Positions 26,336 to 36,051 of a DNA stretch of 64,000 nt are shown here, one piece after another. Position numbers and translations under genes: made by a program. The notes beneath the pieces were generated by a model, which did not search any database, was not told where the DNA came from, and saw nothing but the letters and a program-made list of their open reading frames with translations. The stretch lies in the NCBI GenBank assembly GCA_003611805.1, contig RAYM01000037.1, positions 1-64,000 on the forward strand. The letters run 5' to 3'. The DNA is from a bacterium 1xD42-87 (GTDB taxonomy: Bacteria; Bacillota; Clostridia; Lachnospirales; Lachnospiraceae). Positions within the stretch are counted from its first letter, which is position 1; every line of letters begins with the position of its first letter.

Positions 26336-27943
26336 ATGGCTGTAAAATATGTATTCGTCACGGGAGGCGTTGTTTCGGGTCTCGGCAAGGGCATCACGGC
26401 GGCATCTCTGGGTAGACTTTTAAAAGCGCGCGGTTACAAGGTAACCATGCAGAAATTTGATCCCTATATCAATATCGACCCGGGCACCATGAACCCGATC
26501 CAGCACGGCGAGGTGTTCGTCACCGAGGACGGCACCGAGACAGATCTGGATCTGGGACATTATGAGCGTTTCATCGATGAAAATCTGGACAAAAATTCCA
26601 ATGTGACCACAGGCAAAGTATATTGGTCCGTTTTGCAGAAAGAACGGCGGGGCGATTACGGCGGCGGTACCGTTCAGGTCATCCCCCATATTACAAACGA
26701 AATAAAGGGCAGATTTTATCGTAACTTTACCGACCAGGAAACCCGTATCGCCATCATTGAAGTGGGCGGCACCGTGGGTGACATCGAAAGTCAGCCTTTC
26801 TTAGAATCCATCCGCCAATTTCAGCATGAGGTTGGCAGAGAGAACGCGATTCTGATTCATGTGACACTGATCCCGTACTTAAGCGCTTCTCAGGAACTAA
26901 AGACGAAACCGACGCAGGCAAGCGTCAAAGACCTGCAAGGTATGGGCATCCAGCCCGACATCATTGTCTGCCGCAGCGAGCATCCGCTGGACCAGGGTAT
27001 AAAGGATAAGATTGCGTTGTTCTGTAATGTACCGAACAACCGCGTTTTACAGAATCTGGACGTGGAGCATCTGTATGAGGCGCCCCTCGCCATGGAAAAA
27101 GAGCATCTGGCACAGGTGGCGTGCGAATGCCTGAAACTGGAATGCCCGGAGCCTGATCTGACCGACTGGAAGGCAATGGTGGAATCCCTGCGGACTCCCA
27201 CTGACTCCGTGACGGTTGCCCTTGTCGGCAAATACACGCAGCTCCATGACGCATATATCAGTGTGGTGGAAGCATTGAAACACGGCGGTATTTCCCACCA
27301 CAGCGTAGTTGATATCAAGTGGGTAGATTCCGAAACTGTCACGCATGACAATGTGGATTCCGTTCTTCACAATGTAAACGGCATACTGGTGCCCGGCGGC
27401 TTTGGCGACCGGGGCATTGATGGCAAAATCGAAGCCATCACTTATGCAAGAGAGCATAAAATTCCTTTCCTCGGACTTTGTCTTGGTATGCAGTTAGCCA
27501 TCGTGGAGTTTACCAGAAATGTGGTCGGCTACAACGATGCCCATAGCATTGAGCTGGATCCGTCCACGACCCACCCCGTAATCGCGCTGATGCCCGATCA
27601 GAACGGCGTGGAAGATATCGGCGGCACCCTGCGGCTCGGCTCCTATCCCTGCGTTTTGGACAAGGCATCGAAGGCGTATGCGCTGTACGGTGAGGAGACC
27701 ATTTACGAGAGACACAGACACCGCTACGAAGTCAACAACGACTTCCGTGCAGTCCTCACCGAAAAAGGCATGCTGCTTTCCGGGCTGTCGCCCGACGGGC
27801 GCATCGTAGAAATGTGCGAGCTGCCCGACCACCCCTTCTTTGTGGCGACACAGGCGCACCCGGAGTTAAAGTCCCGGCCTAACAGACCGCATCCGCTCTT
27901 TAAGGGGTTTGTGGAGGCTGCGCTGGGATATAAAAATAAATAG
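26336..27943 (+). CDS. pyrG: CTP synthase
   Basis: Converts UTP to CTP using glutamine and ATP. 535 aa, standard length. The N-terminal synthase domain opens [17 protein letters not shown] and includes [13 protein letters not shown] and GGTVGDIES; the C-terminal class I glutamine amidotransferase has the catalytic Cys in GLCLGMQLA (about residue 382) and FVATQAHPE. The ATG at 26336 is chosen; the frame is open for 58 codons upstream but without homology. It is terminated by the hairpin at 27952. Confidence 0.97.
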   Translation: MAVKYVFVTGGVVSGLGKGITAASLGRLLKARGYKVTMQKFDPYINIDPGTMNPIQHGEVFVTEDGTETDLDLGHYERFIDENLDKNSNVTTGKVYWSVLQKERRGDYGGGTVQVIPHITNEIKGRFYRNFTDQETRIAIIEVGGTVGDIESQPFLESIRQFQHEVGRENAILIHVTLIPYLSASQELKTKPTQASVKDLQGMGIQPDIIVCRSEHPLDQGIKDKIALFCNVPNNRVLQNLDVEHLYEAPLAMEKEHLAQVACECLKLECPEPDLTDWKAMVESLRTPTDSVTVALVGKYTQLHDAYISVVEALKHGGISHHSVVDIKWVDSETVTHDNVDSVLHNVNGILVPGGFGDRGIDGKIEAITYAREHKIPFLGLCLGMQLAIVEFTRNVVGYNDAHSIELDPSTTHPVIALMPDQNGVEDIGGTLRLGSYPCVLDKASKAYALYGEETIYERHRHRYEVNNDFRAVLTEKGMLLSGLSPDGRIVEMCELPDHPFFVATQAHPELKSRPNRPHPLFKGFVEAALGYKNK

Positions 27944-27951
27944 AAAGCTGC

Positions 27952-27987
27952 AACAGGACAGAGGTTTAACCCCTGTCCTGTTTTCTT
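27952..27987 (+). terminator. Terminator of pyrG
   Basis: Perfect 10-bp stem AACAGGACAG/CTGTCCTGTT (27952-27961 and 27973-27982) followed by TTCTT, starting nine bases after the pyrG stop. Confidence 0.85.
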
Positions 27988-27989
27988 AT

Positions 27990-28240
27990 AGCTGTAGTGT
28001 AATCCCCACGTGCAGCAGATCCGGGTTCTCACCGACGCGACCCAATGTTTCCCGTCGGACATTGGTTTCACAACGACTTTAATATTTTCCCAGCCCGTCA
28101 CACCCAGCTGAAACATCGCCCTGTTCCGCAAAAGATTTCTCCGGGACTCCTCATCCTCCGAATCATCCACATAATCCGGCAGCGTGTCAATCCCTTCCGG
28201 CGAAAGCGCCTCTCGGTATCGCTCCACATCATTCGTATCT
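27990..28240 (-). pseudogene. Possible coding remnant downstream of the GH3 gene
   Basis: The - strand reads as protein-like sequence from a GTG near 28233: VERYREALSPEGIDTLPDYV, an acidic stretch, then AMFQLGVTGWENIKVVVKPM. Near 28035-28045 another frame continues plausibly as GRVGENPDLLHVGITLQL and ends in TAA just before the pyrG terminator. In its own frame the first part runs on into pyrG antisense. This suggests a decayed gene tail with a frameshift. I do not recognise the family. Confidence 0.3.
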
Positions 28241-28270
28241 GTTCCACCAAGCAGGCAGACGAGGAAGGTT

Positions 28271-30553
28271 TTACCCTTCCTCCAGCGCATTCAGTTTATC
28301 CACAATCTCCTGTATATCCGCCATGTTCATATTCCCGCCAAAGCTGAGCGCCCCCCGCAGAGGTGTAAATCCAGCCATTGCCTCGCTCATCCCCGCTGAT
28401 ATCGCCTCGTTGGCGGCATCACTCTCCGCCTTACCCTGTTCGCCGCCAAATATATCAAGCTTGAGAAGCTCTTTCACAATCTCTCTTGCGCGTGGATCTT
28501 TAAGCACATCGCCCATAGCGGTGTCTGTTGTGTACACAAACGGAATCTTTACTGTGGATTCCACTGTAACTTCTTTTGTCAGTTCGATGTCTCGGGATGA
28601 TCTGCCGATCATAATATCGAACACCCCTGTCTCCACATGCCAGTCTTGAAGTTTCACGCTGTAGTAGGCAAACGCCCGCTTATCCAGCGTAAATGTCACC
28701 GTCTTTGTCTCCCCCGGCGCAAGCTCAACTTTCTCAAAGCCTTTCAGTTCCTTCGCCGGACGAATCACCGTGCTCTCCTTATCCGCCACATAGAGCTGCA
28801 CGATCTCCTTGCCCGCCATATTGCCCGTATTCGTCACATCCACAGATACCGTCATAACATCCGTATCTTTCATCTGCTCCTTGTCTACAGACAGATTGGA
28901 ATACGCAAATGTCGTGTAGGAAAGTCCGTGTCCAAACGGGAACAGCACTTCCATCTTCTTGGAGTCATAATAGCGGTATCCCACAAAAATGCCCTCACGG
29001 TATTCCACCTTATCCTTCTCACCCGGATAGAAAAGATAGGACGGATTATCCTCCAGCTTCAGCGGGAAACTCTCCGGCAGCTTCGCGCTGGGATTCACCT
29101 TGCCGAACAGAATGTCGCAGACCGCGCCGCCCACTGCCTGACCGCCCAGATACGCCTCAACAATGCCCTTCACTTCGTTTACCCACGGCATCTCTACGGG
29201 AGAACCATTGTGCAGCACCACCACTGTATTCGGCTGAACCTCCGCCACCTTGGAGATCAGCTCATTCTGGCAGTCCGGCATCCGCATATGTTCGCGGTCA
29301 AACCCTTCCGATTCAAAAGCGTCCGGAAGCCCCGCAAAGATAACCGCAATCTTAGCCTTCTTCGCCGCCTCAACAGCCTCCGCCAGAAGCTTTTCATCCG
29401 TTTTATCCTCTTTATCATCAAAACCCTGCGCATAGGTCACATTCCCCATGCCTTCTACCGCGTCTAACGCCGAAGTGACTTTATGGCTGTTGATATGGGA
29501 ACTGCCGCCCCCCTGATAGCGGGGCGTCTTCGCGTACTTTCCGATAAAGACAATCTCATCCTGCTCCGCCAGAGGCAGTACACCCTCATTTTTCAGAAGC
29601 ACAATCGTCTCCTGCGCCACCTTTCGCGCCATCTCGTGGTCTTTGTCCCTGTCAAACACCGCGTTCTTATCCCGGTTTTCCTCATAGCGGAAAACAATAT
29701 TCAAAATACGGGAAACCGCTGCGTCCAAGACTTTTTCCGGGAGCTCGCCGCTCTGCACCGCGCCCACGATCAGCCTGTCGTTAAAACCGTTTGAAGAAGG
29801 CATCTCCAGATCCAGCCCTGCCTGCAAATCCTTCACGCGGCTGTTGACCGCACCCCAGTCACTCATCACATAGCCGTCAAATCCCCACTCGTCACGAAGC
29901 ACCTCTGTCAGATATTTGTGGTTCTCCGCCGCATAAGTGCCGTTAATTTTATTGTAGGAACACATCACTGTCCAGGGTTTTTCCTTTTTCACCGCTCCCT
30001 CGAAAGCCGCCAGATAAATCTCATGCAGTGATCTCGGTCCGATCTGCGAATCGGACGTCATCCTTCGAGTCTCCTGGTTGTTCCCCAGAAAATGCTTGAT
30101 GCTCGTTCCCACATTTTTACTCTGTACACCGTGGATCAGCGCACCCGCCATCTCGCTCGCCACAAGCGGATCCTCGGAATAATATTCAAAATTGCGCCCA
30201 CAAAGAGGGGATCTCTTAATATTCACCGCCGGACCGAGGATCACGCTCACGCCCTCCGCCTGACACTCTTCTCCCAATGTCTCCCCCATCTGCCGGATCA
30301 GCTCCCTGTTAAAAGAAGCCGCCGTACCGCATCCTGCAGGGAAACAAATCGCCTTGATACTGTCGTTGACCCCTAAGTGGTCTCCCTCCTGATCCTGTTT
30401 GCGCAGACCGTGCGGTCCATCCGACACCATGCTGGCGGGAATCCCCAACCGCTCCACCGCCTCGGTGTGCCAGAAATCCGCACCTGAACACATGGATGCT
30501 TTTTCCTCCAGCGTCATCTGTGAAACGATCTCTTTGATTTTTTCTGCTGTCAT
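28271..30553 (-). CDS. Beta-glucosidase-type glycoside hydrolase, GH3
   Basis: 760 aa, without a signal peptide, so it acts inside the cell on imported beta-linked oligosaccharides. The N-terminal (alpha/beta)8 domain has MVSDGPHGLRKQ and KHFLGNNQETRR; the nucleophile Asp is in YVMSDWGAVN (about residue 232). A five-stranded domain with the acid/base region is followed by a C-terminal fibronectin-III-like domain (about 620-690). The ATG at 30553 is preferred over the upstream in-frame ATG at 30664 because GGAGG lies five to six bases before it and the protein then starts with the family-typical TAEKIKEIVSQMTLEEKA. The exact sugar specificity (glucosidase or xylosidase) is not readable. Confidence 0.92.
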   Translation of the reverse strand: MTAEKIKEIVSQMTLEEKASMCSGADFWHTEAVERLGIPASMVSDGPHGLRKQDQEGDHLGVNDSIKAICFPAGCGTAASFNRELIRQMGETLGEECQAEGVSVILGPAVNIKRSPLCGRNFEYYSEDPLVASEMAGALIHGVQSKNVGTSIKHFLGNNQETRRMTSDSQIGPRSLHEIYLAAFEGAVKKEKPWTVMCSYNKINGTYAAENHKYLTEVLRDEWGFDGYVMSDWGAVNSRVKDLQAGLDLEMPSSNGFNDRLIVGAVQSGELPEKVLDAAVSRILNIVFRYEENRDKNAVFDRDKDHEMARKVAQETIVLLKNEGVLPLAEQDEIVFIGKYAKTPRYQGGGSSHINSHKVTSALDAVEGMGNVTYAQGFDDKEDKTDEKLLAEAVEAAKKAKIAVIFAGLPDAFESEGFDREHMRMPDCQNELISKVAEVQPNTVVVLHNGSPVEMPWVNEVKGIVEAYLGGQAVGGAVCDILFGKVNPSAKLPESFPLKLEDNPSYLFYPGEKDKVEYREGIFVGYRYYDSKKMEVLFPFGHGLSYTTFAYSNLSVDKEQMKDTDVMTVSVDVTNTGNMAGKEIVQLYVADKESTVIRPAKELKGFEKVELAPGETKTVTFTLDKRAFAYYSVKLQDWHVETGVFDIMIGRSSRDIELTKEVTVESTVKIPFVYTTDTAMGDVLKDPRAREIVKELLKLDIFGGEQGKAESDAANEAISAGMSEAMAGFTPLRGALSFGGNMNMADIQEIVDKLNALEEG

Positions 30554-30744
30554 GCTATCCTCCATTCTGCAGTCCGCTTTTGAAGCTGCACACAATTGAC
30601 GGGACGGCTCCTGCACCTTCTCAGCATAAAAACAGCCGCACCCGTTATGTTCTAAGTTTAACATGACAGGGCGCGGCTTCCAATAGATTTTTTAGGATTC
30701 TGTGCAATAATTATTTTAAAAACTTACAAAGGAGAAAACTTACC

Positions 30745-31665
30745 ATGAATGAACTGCAAACACTAATCTCAAATTATCTGGACTATTGCCGTACACAGAA
30801 ATGTCTGGATGAGAAAACGCTGAAAGCATATCGGATTGATCTGCGCCAACTCACGGAATACCTTCCCGTTTCTGCACCTTCCCAAATAACCCCAGCGGAA
30901 CTGGAAAAATATATTGCAAGACTTCATCAGCAATATAAGCCTAAAACCGCCAAGCGAAAAATAGCCTCCGCAAAAGCTCTGTTTCACTATTTGGAATATA
31001 AGGAAATAATCACCCGGAACCCTTTTGGAAAAATCCAGATACGATTCCGTGAACCCGTCCTTTTGCCTAAAACCATACCGCTATACACAGTTGAAGCCTT
31101 TCTTTCCGCTATCTATCATCAACGGCAAAATGCCCAGACAGCCTACCAGAAAAGGAACGCGCTGCGGGATGCCGCCGCCATAGAACTTTTATTTGCTACC
31201 GGCATGCGAATATCGGAACTCTGCTCCCTAAGAGAATGCGACGTAGACTTGTACGACGCCACGGTTCTTATTTACGGCAAGGGAAGAAAAGAGCGCAGAA
31301 TTCAGATCGGGAGCGAGGATGTGGTGCACATCCTGACCGATTATAAAAAGGATTTCCACAAAGAAATCCTGTCATGCCAGCACTTTTTTGCCAGCCAATC
31401 CGGTAGGGCATTCTCCGATCAGGCAGTCCGAAGGATGATATGCAAATACAGTTCTCTTGCATCCATAGACATGCACATTACTCCTCATATGTTCCGCCAT
31501 ACTTTTGCTACCAGCCTTCTGGAAGCCGATGTAGACATTCGATTTATCCAGGAAATGCTGGGGCACAGTTCAATCAATGTCACGGAGATTTATACCCATG
31601 TGGCTGTCGGAAAACAGCGGGATATTTTAAGAACGAAGCATCCGAGGATGGGATTGCGGGTATGA
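30745..31665 (+). CDS. Tyrosine recombinase/integrase (XerC/D-like)
   Basis: 306 aa. N-terminal SAM-like DNA-binding domain (1-95), catalytic domain with Arg in ATGMRISELCSL (about residue 155), Lys in GKGRKERR, HxxR in TPHMFRHTFAT, His in LGHSSINVTE and the Tyr nucleophile in EIYTHV (about 283). All catalytic residues are present. AAAGGAG precedes the ATG. It is a lone gene, divergent from the GH3 enzyme and directed towards the end of the glycan locus. It could be a remnant of whatever inserted there, or a local invertase. Confidence 0.9.
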   Translation: MNELQTLISNYLDYCRTQKCLDEKTLKAYRIDLRQLTEYLPVSAPSQITPAELEKYIARLHQQYKPKTAKRKIASAKALFHYLEYKEIITRNPFGKIQIRFREPVLLPKTIPLYTVEAFLSAIYHQRQNAQTAYQKRNALRDAAAIELLFATGMRISELCSLRECDVDLYDATVLIYGKGRKERRIQIGSEDVVHILTDYKKDFHKEILSCQHFFASQSGRAFSDQAVRRMICKYSSLASIDMHITPHMFRHTFATSLLEADVDIRFIQEMLGHSSINVTEIYTHVAVGKQRDILRTKHPRMGLRV

Positions 31666-31692
31666 GGTGATGGATAGATTGGTTAGGGGAAG

Positions 31693-31722
31693 GCGGCTCC
31701 GCGAGGGTGGGGCTGCTTTTTT
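31693..31722 (+). terminator. Terminator of the tyrosine recombinase
   Basis: The stem GCGGCTCC/GGGGCTGC (two G-U pairs) with an 8-nt loop is followed by six T. It begins 27 bases after the recombinase stop. Confidence 0.7.
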
Positions 31723-31807
31723 CGTATGCGGGTATGAGGGATAATTGGAAGTTATCTGTTGTACATATCTTAGTGGTGACCAAATAGCGAGATTAGGAAA
31801 CAAGCGT

Positions 31808-32023
31808 ATGAACAAAGAAATATATCATTTAAACTGGAGCCAATATAGTTGGCGCGATTTTGAAAAAATTTGTTTTGAATATATTAAAGAATGCTATTCG
31901 GCAAAATTCTATAAAACAACATTAACCCGAGCCAATAAAGACCAAGGACGCGATATTATAATAAAAGGACGCAAAAGCAGATTTGAAGCTTGGGGAGAAT
32001 GTAAAGATCATAAACGAAAGTAA
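31808..32023 (+). pseudogene. Truncated Mrr-like restriction endonuclease domain
   Basis: From the ATG at 31808: YSWRDFEKICFEYIKECY, then TRANKDQGRDIII and EAWGECKDHKRK. The D...ECK pattern after GRD is the PD-(D/E)xK core of Mrr-type restriction or HJC-like nucleases, but the protein ends right after the catalytic Lys, where such domains normally continue for 50 or more residues. There is no good ribosome site. It is probably a remnant. The following 170 bases (32024-32192) hold nothing I recognise before the operon terminator. Confidence 0.45.
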
Positions 32024-32184
32024 GCGCGCTGTTATGAATCTGCCATATCCTGTTTATATCATACATCTATATAACACAAATAGCAATAATATGGCAAAAA
32101 TTTGCTTACAAATTGTATTCTATTCCAGTAGCCCATACAATGCGTTCATCTATTTATTCCCATTATGCGATGTAAAAAGGATAA

Positions 32185-32232
32185 AGTTAAAAAATCCTAA
32201 TACAAGTACTGCTTTATACCTATATTAGGATT
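32185..32232 (-). terminator. Terminator of the surface-glycan operon
   Basis: On the - strand AATCCTAATA pairs with TATTAGGATT (32193-32202 and 32223-32232) and a TTTTTT tract follows. It is the only strong - strand terminator I find from here to the right edge. Confidence 0.8.
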
Positions 32233-32550
32233 TATCAACTTAATAAGCATGAAGGCACTCACTATTAAGTTACATGGTATTTTAGGTTTGTTTATCGCAG
32301 CGATTTTCATTGCCCTATATGTAATATCTTCGTTTTTATCGGAAAGCACAAAATTATCTATATTCCAAAGCATCGTACTTTCATCCATTCTGATTCCCTT
32401 TGCCTCCATACTCATCATTTCCCATTCCACCTTCCAAAACAGTCGTTCTGATGTGGTGTATCCCCGCCTTATCATTTGTTCCACTTGACACATGATCTGC
32501 TCAGCTTCTGCAATGTCATTTAAATACATTGTCCCCGTAAGATTTCTCAC
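32197..32550 (-). CDS. Hypothetical protein, 117 aa, last gene of the glycan locus
   Basis: The GTG at 32550 overlaps the stop of the preceding glycosyltransferase. The product (RNLTGTMYLNDIAEAEQIMC at the start) is helical, with no signal, and hydrophobic only at the C-terminal end. The stop falls inside the terminator hairpin. I recognise no family, and AT content is higher than in the preceding gene. It might be a small accessory protein or a degraded remnant. Confidence 0.35.
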   Translation of the reverse strand: MRNLTGTMYLNDIAEAEQIMCQVEQMIRRGYTTSERLFWKVEWEMMSMEAKGIRMDESTMLWNIDNFVLSDKNEDITYRAMKIAAINKPKIPCNLIVSAFMLIKLINPNIGIKQYLY

Positions 32551-33638
32551 ACCCTCAGCCTACACTCCCCATGCACCACATTCAGCCGCTCCGCATTCTT
32601 CATAAAATAGAGCGTCTCCAATGTCTCTCCCATATACCCCAGATACCTGTCGCTCCTTTCACTCCCTTTCGGGACACTAAGTTCCTCCACCCTCATAAGG
32701 ACAGGGAACAGCCACGTACAATAATCCCGCAGCACACGTTTCTTTGCCAAGATCACATTATAGTTATACAGATACTGCTGTCCCAAAATTTCGGGGAACG
32801 CCTCCGCATACTCCGGCTGCAACTCGGAAAGCGCCTGCAGCAGTGCCCTCCAGTCCGTTTCCCTTATGTACCTTTCGTGGTGGGCATGGATATCCGGCTC
32901 ATAGGGGAGCGGATAAGGCAGCACCACATCTACGTCATTGTCCGCCAGCCGCAGCAGATCGTCCTCCGTAAAATCGAACCCCCGCCGATACTGGCACAGC
33001 CCGTAGTACTGTCTCTCCTCCCCGTCCACAGAACCGCTTGTTTCCATTTTATTTTTCCATATCCAGTAAAGCGCCGTCAGCTCACAGTAATTTCCGTTCC
33101 TGTCCGAGATATGCTCCCCGATGTTATCCGCAAGGTCCGCCACCCGCATGTCGCTGCATGCCGCCCCCGCCTGAATCGGAAATACATAATCCGGCAGACC
33201 ACCGACATCCCTTAACGGCTTGTCCACATGGGATTTCGCCATATACATCCTGACAAATGGCATATGGCATCCTACTGGCAGCGCGGAAAGTGGCAGGAAC
33301 CTCCCAAGTCTCGCATGGAACAGCTTCATCAGCTCCGCATGGCGGGCAAAAGTAAGCCGCCTGTGATTGCGGAACCCATTGTTTTCCAGCGTCTCCTCGA
33401 TATCCGGCTGCACCTGTTCAGGCGTGGCTATTAGGACTTCTGTCTCCCGCTTTTCCTTCACCGACATCCCCTGTGCATAGGCGGACAGCTCCCGCACGGG
33501 GATGCCGCCAAGGACAGACGCGTTGCCGTCCATATGCGTCACGAGGAAACAGGAAATTTCGCGTCTCGGATATAAAGTCCTGATTGCTTCACACGCACCA
33601 AGGGCGTAACCTTGGGCACCATAAATGACTAACTTCAT
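32547..33638 (-). CDS. DUF4422 glycosyltransferase with N-terminal Rossmann module
   Basis: 363 aa. Residues 1-115 are a Rossmann-like module (KLVIYGAQGYALGACEAI ... VLIATPEQV). From about 120 the DUF4422 domain follows: MYMAKSHVDKPL, DNIGEHISDRNGNYCELTAL, the signature YYGLCQYRRGFDFTEDDL and GQQYLYNYNVILAKKRV. DUF4422 proteins are glycosyltransferases of capsule and O-antigen clusters. The start at 33638 is taken because AGGAAG is spaced nine bases from it; an ATG at 33656 overlaps that site. The donor sugar is unknown. Confidence 0.82.
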   Translation of the reverse strand: MKLVIYGAQGYALGACEAIRTLYPRREISCFLVTHMDGNASVLGGIPVRELSAYAQGMSVKEKRETEVLIATPEQVQPDIEETLENNGFRNHRRLTFARHAELMKLFHARLGRFLPLSALPVGCHMPFVRMYMAKSHVDKPLRDVGGLPDYVFPIQAGAACSDMRVADLADNIGEHISDRNGNYCELTALYWIWKNKMETSGSVDGEERQYYGLCQYRRGFDFTEDDLLRLADNDVDVVLPYPLPYEPDIHAHHERYIRETDWRALLQALSELQPEYAEAFPEILGQQYLYNYNVILAKKRVLRDYCTWLFPVLMRVEELSVPKGSERSDRYLGYMGETLETLYFMKNAERLNVVHGECRLRV

Positions 33639-33684
33639 ATTGATTATCTTCCTCATTAATGTTATAGCGAAATGTTTGCACTTT

Positions 33685-34566
33685 CTAATCTTTCAGCAAT
33701 GCCATACTGCATCCGTCTCCTATCGGCATTTTTTTGATTTGAATTTCCCGTTCTTTCTCAAATGTTTCCACGGCCTGTTTCACACCTTTAAAGACACCCG
33801 AAAAATAGTCATGGAGTAAAATGCAGCCGTTATCCACCATCTTGTCCCAGAAAAATCGCAGGCCATTCAGCATCGGAATATACAGATCCATATCAAGATT
33901 CACAAAACAGAATTTGTCCTCCACACCCTGCATGCTCTCCGGGAAATATCCTTCCTTTATTACAACATTTTTCGGATAGGGCATTTTCCTCATGACAAGG
34001 GTGCTTCCTGTTTCCATAAAAAAGGACTGATCCGAAAAACGGCTCTTATCAAAGATCTCACTATTATCTTTTTCATACTGCATATCGCCGCTGTCGAACC
34101 CTTCAAACGTATCACACAGATACAGCTTCCTGTCCGGGAAATAACAATTTATATATTTAGCACTGTCACCCCGGAACACCCCGCATTCTGCCACGTTCCC
34201 CTCTGCTTTTTCGCTTCTGACCCAATCTGCATACCCCCTGATAAAGCAAATCCTCTGATCAACAAATAAATCCATAAAACGAAAATCTTCAAATGCATTC
34301 ACCACCCGATTCTGGGGTATCCCTAGCCGTAACGATTCTGCTCTGATCTTTTCTGCTGCGGACGGACTGCTAACAACAATCAGCAGCAAATCAAATATCT
34401 GACCCATAAGCTGCTCCGGCGCAATAATCGGTATGGATAAAAGGTTCTTTCCCCATATCCCTTCATTGCTGTCCGTATATGCAATGACCTCGTATTTCTC
34501 TGACATTATTAAATTTGGCAATACACGTCTGCCAAAATCACCGCATCCCCATATAACCACCTTCAT
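33685..34566 (-). CDS. TylF/macrocin-type O-methyltransferase with N-terminal Rossmann module
   Basis: 293 aa. The module is at residues 1-95 (KVVIWGCGDFGRRVL ... LLLIVVSS). The TylF-like SAM-dependent domain follows: NVAECGVFRGDSAKYI (SAM loop), YLCDTFEGFDS, FVNLDMDLYIP and ILLHDYFSGVF (metal site). TylF relatives O-methylate sugars. The ATG at 34566 is nine bases after AGGAGG; it overlaps the end of the upstream gene by 29 bp, indicating translational coupling. Confidence 0.85.
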   Translation of the reverse strand: MKVVIWGCGDFGRRVLPNLIMSEKYEVIAYTDSNEGIWGKNLLSIPIIAPEQLMGQIFDLLLIVVSSPSAAEKIRAESLRLGIPQNRVVNAFEDFRFMDLFVDQRICFIRGYADWVRSEKAEGNVAECGVFRGDSAKYINCYFPDRKLYLCDTFEGFDSGDMQYEKDNSEIFDKSRFSDQSFFMETGSTLVMRKMPYPKNVVIKEGYFPESMQGVEDKFCFVNLDMDLYIPMLNGLRFFWDKMVDNGCILLHDYFSGVFKGVKQAVETFEKEREIQIKKMPIGDGCSMALLKD

Positions 34567-36019
34567 AGTCATTCTCCTCCTTGCTCACAATCTCCTCGGA
34601 CAGCGCTCCTTTTATATACCTGCAAAGATTCCCTTCAAACACATCCATAGAAAATCTTTCCTCATATATTTTTCTCGCTCTTTTCCCCAGCCCTGTAAGT
34701 TTCTCCCGGTTCCCTATACACCACCTGATCTTTCCCGCCAGCTCTGAAGCATCACCATTTGAAAAAACGAAACCATTTTCGCCTTCCCTTATGTATGCCG
34801 CCGTCCCTGCCGCATTTGATAAAATACAGGGCAATTCATACATCATCGCTTCCGCTGCCACCGTAGGCATGGGGTCTTCCCTTGACGGACATACCATCAC
34901 ATCCGCACTCCTTAAAATTTCCCCGATTTTTTCACGGCTTACAGGTCCTTTTAACACAACTTCCGGCATAGACGCTGCTGCCTCTTTGATCCGCTCCGCC
35001 AGCAGAGAGGTATCCTGCCCCACCAGATAAAAGACCGCCTTTTCCCTCTCCTCTTTTTTTAACAGCCTCACCGCCCTCAGAAGGATGTCCTGTCCTTTCC
35101 TCTCCTCAATATGACCAATTGTCACGAAGCAGATTTTTCCCTGTGATCTTTCTTCTTTGTCCGCCTTTATGGACATATCTCCACTTCCTGCGACGTCCTC
35201 CACCCCATATAAAAGTTGTTCCACAGGTAATTCCGGCAATACTTTATGGATGGCTTCTTCCGGAATCGGTCCCACCGAAAGTACCGTTAAGTTCTTTTGC
35301 GATATTCTTCCCATGATTTCCCTGTCCACGCCATCATAAAAGAAAGGCGAGTCATGCAGCCACCACACCACAGGGATCCTCAAATCACGTTTCGACAAAA
35401 ACACGTAATAATTAATCGCATTGCATATAACCAGGCAAAACCCTGCCAGCCATCCCGTCTCCTGCATCGTCGCAAGTTGTAAATTTGGATCTATGACCAA
35501 CGGTATCCCTTTCTCCTCAAACCGCCCCCGGAGCGGTCCGTCCATCGTAGAGGCAAATACAACCGAATATCCCAGTTTTGTCAGAACTTCTTCCATATGA
35601 AAAAGTGCGATGGCTGTCCCACCCAGCGCCAGGTCCGTTGATAAAAGGGCTATACTCCTTCCCGCCATGCCCTTCAGCTCCTGTTCTGAACTGCCGTAAA
35701 GCTGGACACTCTGCCTGTTTTTGTCCAGATCAATCAGCTTACGCAGGTCATAAAAATGATAGATTTTTCTTTCCGGCACACCCAGCTCCAGAAGCTGACA
35801 TTTCATCGCCTTCACATAAAAGCTCATGATAATAACTGCGTCAAACTCCCGGCGTACCCCTTCCTGCGGGGGAAGCACCTCTTTCCCATCTACAACGGTA
35901 TGCTGCTTTGCAGGCGAATTGTCAAGCAGCGCCACAACCTCTTCTTTTGCAATCCACTTTTTATAACGCTGGTAATATTCTCCTGTTCCAAAAACAAGAA
36001 ATTTCATCTCTTTCTCCAT
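34538..36019 (-). CDS. GT4 glycosyltransferase with N-terminal Rossmann module
   Basis: 493 aa. The module covers residues 1-110 (MKFLVFGTGEYYQRYKKWI, VVALLDNSPAKQ, VIIMSFYV). A linker leads to a GT-B glycosyltransferase (about 125-480) with SIALLSTDLALGGTAIAL, CFVTIGHIEERKGQDILLRA, VMVCPSREDPMPTVAAEAMM (family 4 donor-site Glu) and the DASELAGKI tail. Cytoplasmic, adding a sugar to the growing glycan. GGGAG precedes the ATG; an ATG 12 bases further in is an alternative start. Confidence 0.88.
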   Translation of the reverse strand: MEKEMKFLVFGTGEYYQRYKKWIAKEEVVALLDNSPAKQHTVVDGKEVLPPQEGVRREFDAVIIMSFYVKAMKCQLLELGVPERKIYHFYDLRKLIDLDKNRQSVQLYGSSEQELKGMAGRSIALLSTDLALGGTAIALFHMEEVLTKLGYSVVFASTMDGPLRGRFEEKGIPLVIDPNLQLATMQETGWLAGFCLVICNAINYYVFLSKRDLRIPVVWWLHDSPFFYDGVDREIMGRISQKNLTVLSVGPIPEEAIHKVLPELPVEQLLYGVEDVAGSGDMSIKADKEERSQGKICFVTIGHIEERKGQDILLRAVRLLKKEEREKAVFYLVGQDTSLLAERIKEAAASMPEVVLKGPVSREKIGEILRSADVMVCPSREDPMPTVAAEAMMYELPCILSNAAGTAAYIREGENGFVFSNGDASELAGKIRWCIGNREKLTGLGKRARKIYEERFSMDVFEGNLCRYIKGALSEEIVSKEENDYEGGYMGMR

Positions 36020-36051
36020 AACACTCCCTGTACATAAATGTAAACAGTTTA

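Noticed and set aside
28637..29467. 276-aa + strand ORF
   Set aside because: Antisense shadow of the GH3 gene.
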